Of a DNA stretch of 13,875 bases, positions 12,755 to 13,875 are shown piece by piece (position 1 is the stretch's first letter; each line of letters opens with the position of its first letter). The notes beneath the pieces are model-generated. The model searched no databases. It saw only the letters and a list, made by a program, of their open reading frames with translations, and was not told the origin of the DNA. A program made the position numbers and the translations under genes. Source of the DNA: an uncultured Butyricicoccus sp. (GTDB lineage Bacteria > Bacillota > Clostridia > Oscillospirales > Butyricicoccaceae); NCBI GenBank assembly GCA_947575935.1, contig CANPPM010000030.1, forward strand, positions 1 through 13,875, in the 5' to 3' direction.

Positions 12755-13870
12755 ATGAATGATTTGTTTCGGGGGGCAGACATAGCGGCGCTTGACGCTG
12801 CATTGAGGCTGCTTGGGGGTGAGAACCGGGCGATGGTCCGGATTTCCCTGGAAGGACGGATCCTAACTTTGACGCCGGCTGCTGCCGGGCTGCTCGGCAG
12901 TGCGCCGCTGCAGCCGGTTTATGAGCTGTTGAGTCCGCAGCACCGGCGTCAGCTGCAGGAAGCGGTGGAGCAGCAGACGCAGTGCTGCTTTTTCGAGTGC
13001 TTCCATGGCTGCTACTGCGATGTAACAGCCGAGCCGACTGGAGAGGGTGCGCTGCTGCTGATCGAGCCGCGGGAGAAACAGACATTGCTGGATGAAAAAC
13101 TGCAATACGATATTCGAAACAGCCTGCAGGGTATTATTAGTGCATCCTATACGGTCAAAACGGAACGGCCGCAGGTATATGAGGAAATCCGGAATCGAAT
13201 GCTTCAGATTGAACGGGTGCTTGATCATGTGGAGCTGCTGCAGCGATCGGCCGATTTGCAGGCGCAGCCGCGCTTTATAATGAATGACCTTGCGCTGTTG
13301 TGCCGCCGTGCAGCGTCTGCATTTATGGAACAGGGCGGACCGGCGGTCGAGGTGCGCGCCCCTCAGAAAATGCCGGCCGTTTTTGATGCCGTTTTAATGA
13401 TGCGCGCTCTTCTCAATTTGCTGACCAATGCAGCGCATGCGACACAGCTGTGGGTCAGTGCGTCTCATCAGGAAGGGGGCGGTGCAGGGAACGGCGGTGT
13501 ATTCTTATTATCTGTTGAGGATAACGGGGAAGGGGTTCCGCCGGAGGAATTGCAGGAGCTTTATTGCAGTTGGCGGGAGATGGTCAATTTTCGGAAAAAT
13601 TTTGTTGTGAATGGGCGGGAGAAACGTCCTGGCACCGGACTGCCAATCGTTTCGCTGATCGCTGAATACCATTATGGTCGTTTGTTATTCGAGGCGCGCC
13701 CGGGCGGAGGCGCCCGTTTTTGCCTCAGCTTTCCAGATGGTCTGCTTCCGGATACGTTTGAGCTGGAGTGCCGCCGTGAACCGGATGATACACATATTAT
13801 AAAGAGCGAGCTTTCCGTTTTGGGGGAGGAGGCGCGGGTCGGCCGTGACAGCAGGCCGAATATCGGATAG
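12755..13870 (+). CDS. Soluble histidine-kinase-like protein lacking the phosphoacceptor His
   Basis: A 371-aa protein without signal peptide or membrane segments. Residues about 22-104 look like a small PAS-type sensor domain, ending in a cysteine cluster (C77, C78, C82, C86, C88, plus H84). A dimerisation-helix region follows (about 107-165); where kinases have H-D-x-R-N it reads YDIRNSLQGI, so the acceptor His is Y118. The C-terminal ATPase domain (about 205-335) has N-box N221/N225 in LLNLLTNAAHAT, D256 in VEDNGEGVP and the G2 loop GTGLPIV from 293. About 40 further residues form an unrecognised tail. ATG 12755 is preferred over 12749 because AAGGTG then sits about 7 bp upstream. No response regulator is visible, though the window ends just after the stop. 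It may bind ATP as a pseudokinase, anti-sigma-like kinase or phosphatase; the substrate is unknown. Confidence 0.82.
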   Translation: MNDLFRGADIAALDAALRLLGGENRAMVRISLEGRILTLTPAAAGLLGSAPLQPVYELLSPQHRRQLQEAVEQQTQCCFFECFHGCYCDVTAEPTGEGALLLIEPREKQTLLDEKLQYDIRNSLQGIISASYTVKTERPQVYEEIRNRMLQIERVLDHVELLQRSADLQAQPRFIMNDLALLCRRAASAFMEQGGPAVEVRAPQKMPAVFDAVLMMRALLNLLTNAAHATQLWVSASHQEGGGAGNGGVFLLSVEDNGEGVPPEELQELYCSWREMVNFRKNFVVNGREKRPGTGLPIVSLIAEYHYGRLLFEARPGGGARFCLSFPDGLLPDTFELECRREPDDTHIIKSELSVLGEEARVGRDSRPNIG

Positions 13871-13875
13871 GCGAT

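Overview
The window looks like chromosome from a moderately GC-rich, Gram-positive, probably spore-forming Clostridia member (Oscillospirales-like is my guess). The evidence is AGGAGG-type ribosome sites before nearly every gene, sigma-A promoters with 17-18 bp spacers, a PrsA-type lipoprotein foldase, a SecG, a Spo0A C-terminal-like protein and a DUF4914-type protein. I see no transposase, integrase, CRISPR array, rRNA or tRNA.

Layout. (1) 1-1693, minus: mannitol PTS permease mtlA (IICBA), cut by the left edge. A promoter candidate and a 19-bp dyad lie in its 5' region. (2) 2073-2541, minus: secG, followed 1 bp later by a small two-helix membrane protein. A strong promoter candidate near 2846-2874 would give secG an approximately 300-nt, hairpin-rich leader. 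(3) 3005-4912, plus: glutamine-dependent NAD+ synthetase nadE with its own promoter. The convergent end (4913-5225) ends in a strong bidirectional terminator. (4) 5226-7511, minus: a PrsA-like foldase lipoprotein with an approximately 200-nt leader, and a thioredoxin reductase. (5) 7794-9668, minus: a 624-aa P-loop protein of the PEPCK/HPr-kinase type, probably the uncharacterised DUF4914 family, with its promoter overlapped by a perfect dyad. (6) 9944-11363: four short DNA-binding-type proteins in a row: a Spo0A-C-like protein (minus), then two XRE repressors and an Arc/ribbon-helix-helix protein (plus). Shared CACCTGT half-sites lie between them. (7) 11456-12484, minus: glyceraldehyde-3-phosphate dehydrogenase. 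(8) 12755-13870, plus and divergent from gap: a soluble PAS-like/HATPase protein that resembles an orphan sensor kinase, but with tyrosine where the phosphoacceptor histidine should be.

Together, most of the window is housekeeping: sugar uptake, protein export and folding, NAD synthesis, redox and glycolysis, mostly as single-gene units with their own promoters and terminators. The parts least explained are the DUF4914-like protein and its dyad, the small-regulator cluster, and the His-less kinase-like protein with a cysteine cluster beside gap. No complete new multi-gene system is evident. Promoters, operators and RNA structures were found by eye and are predictions.
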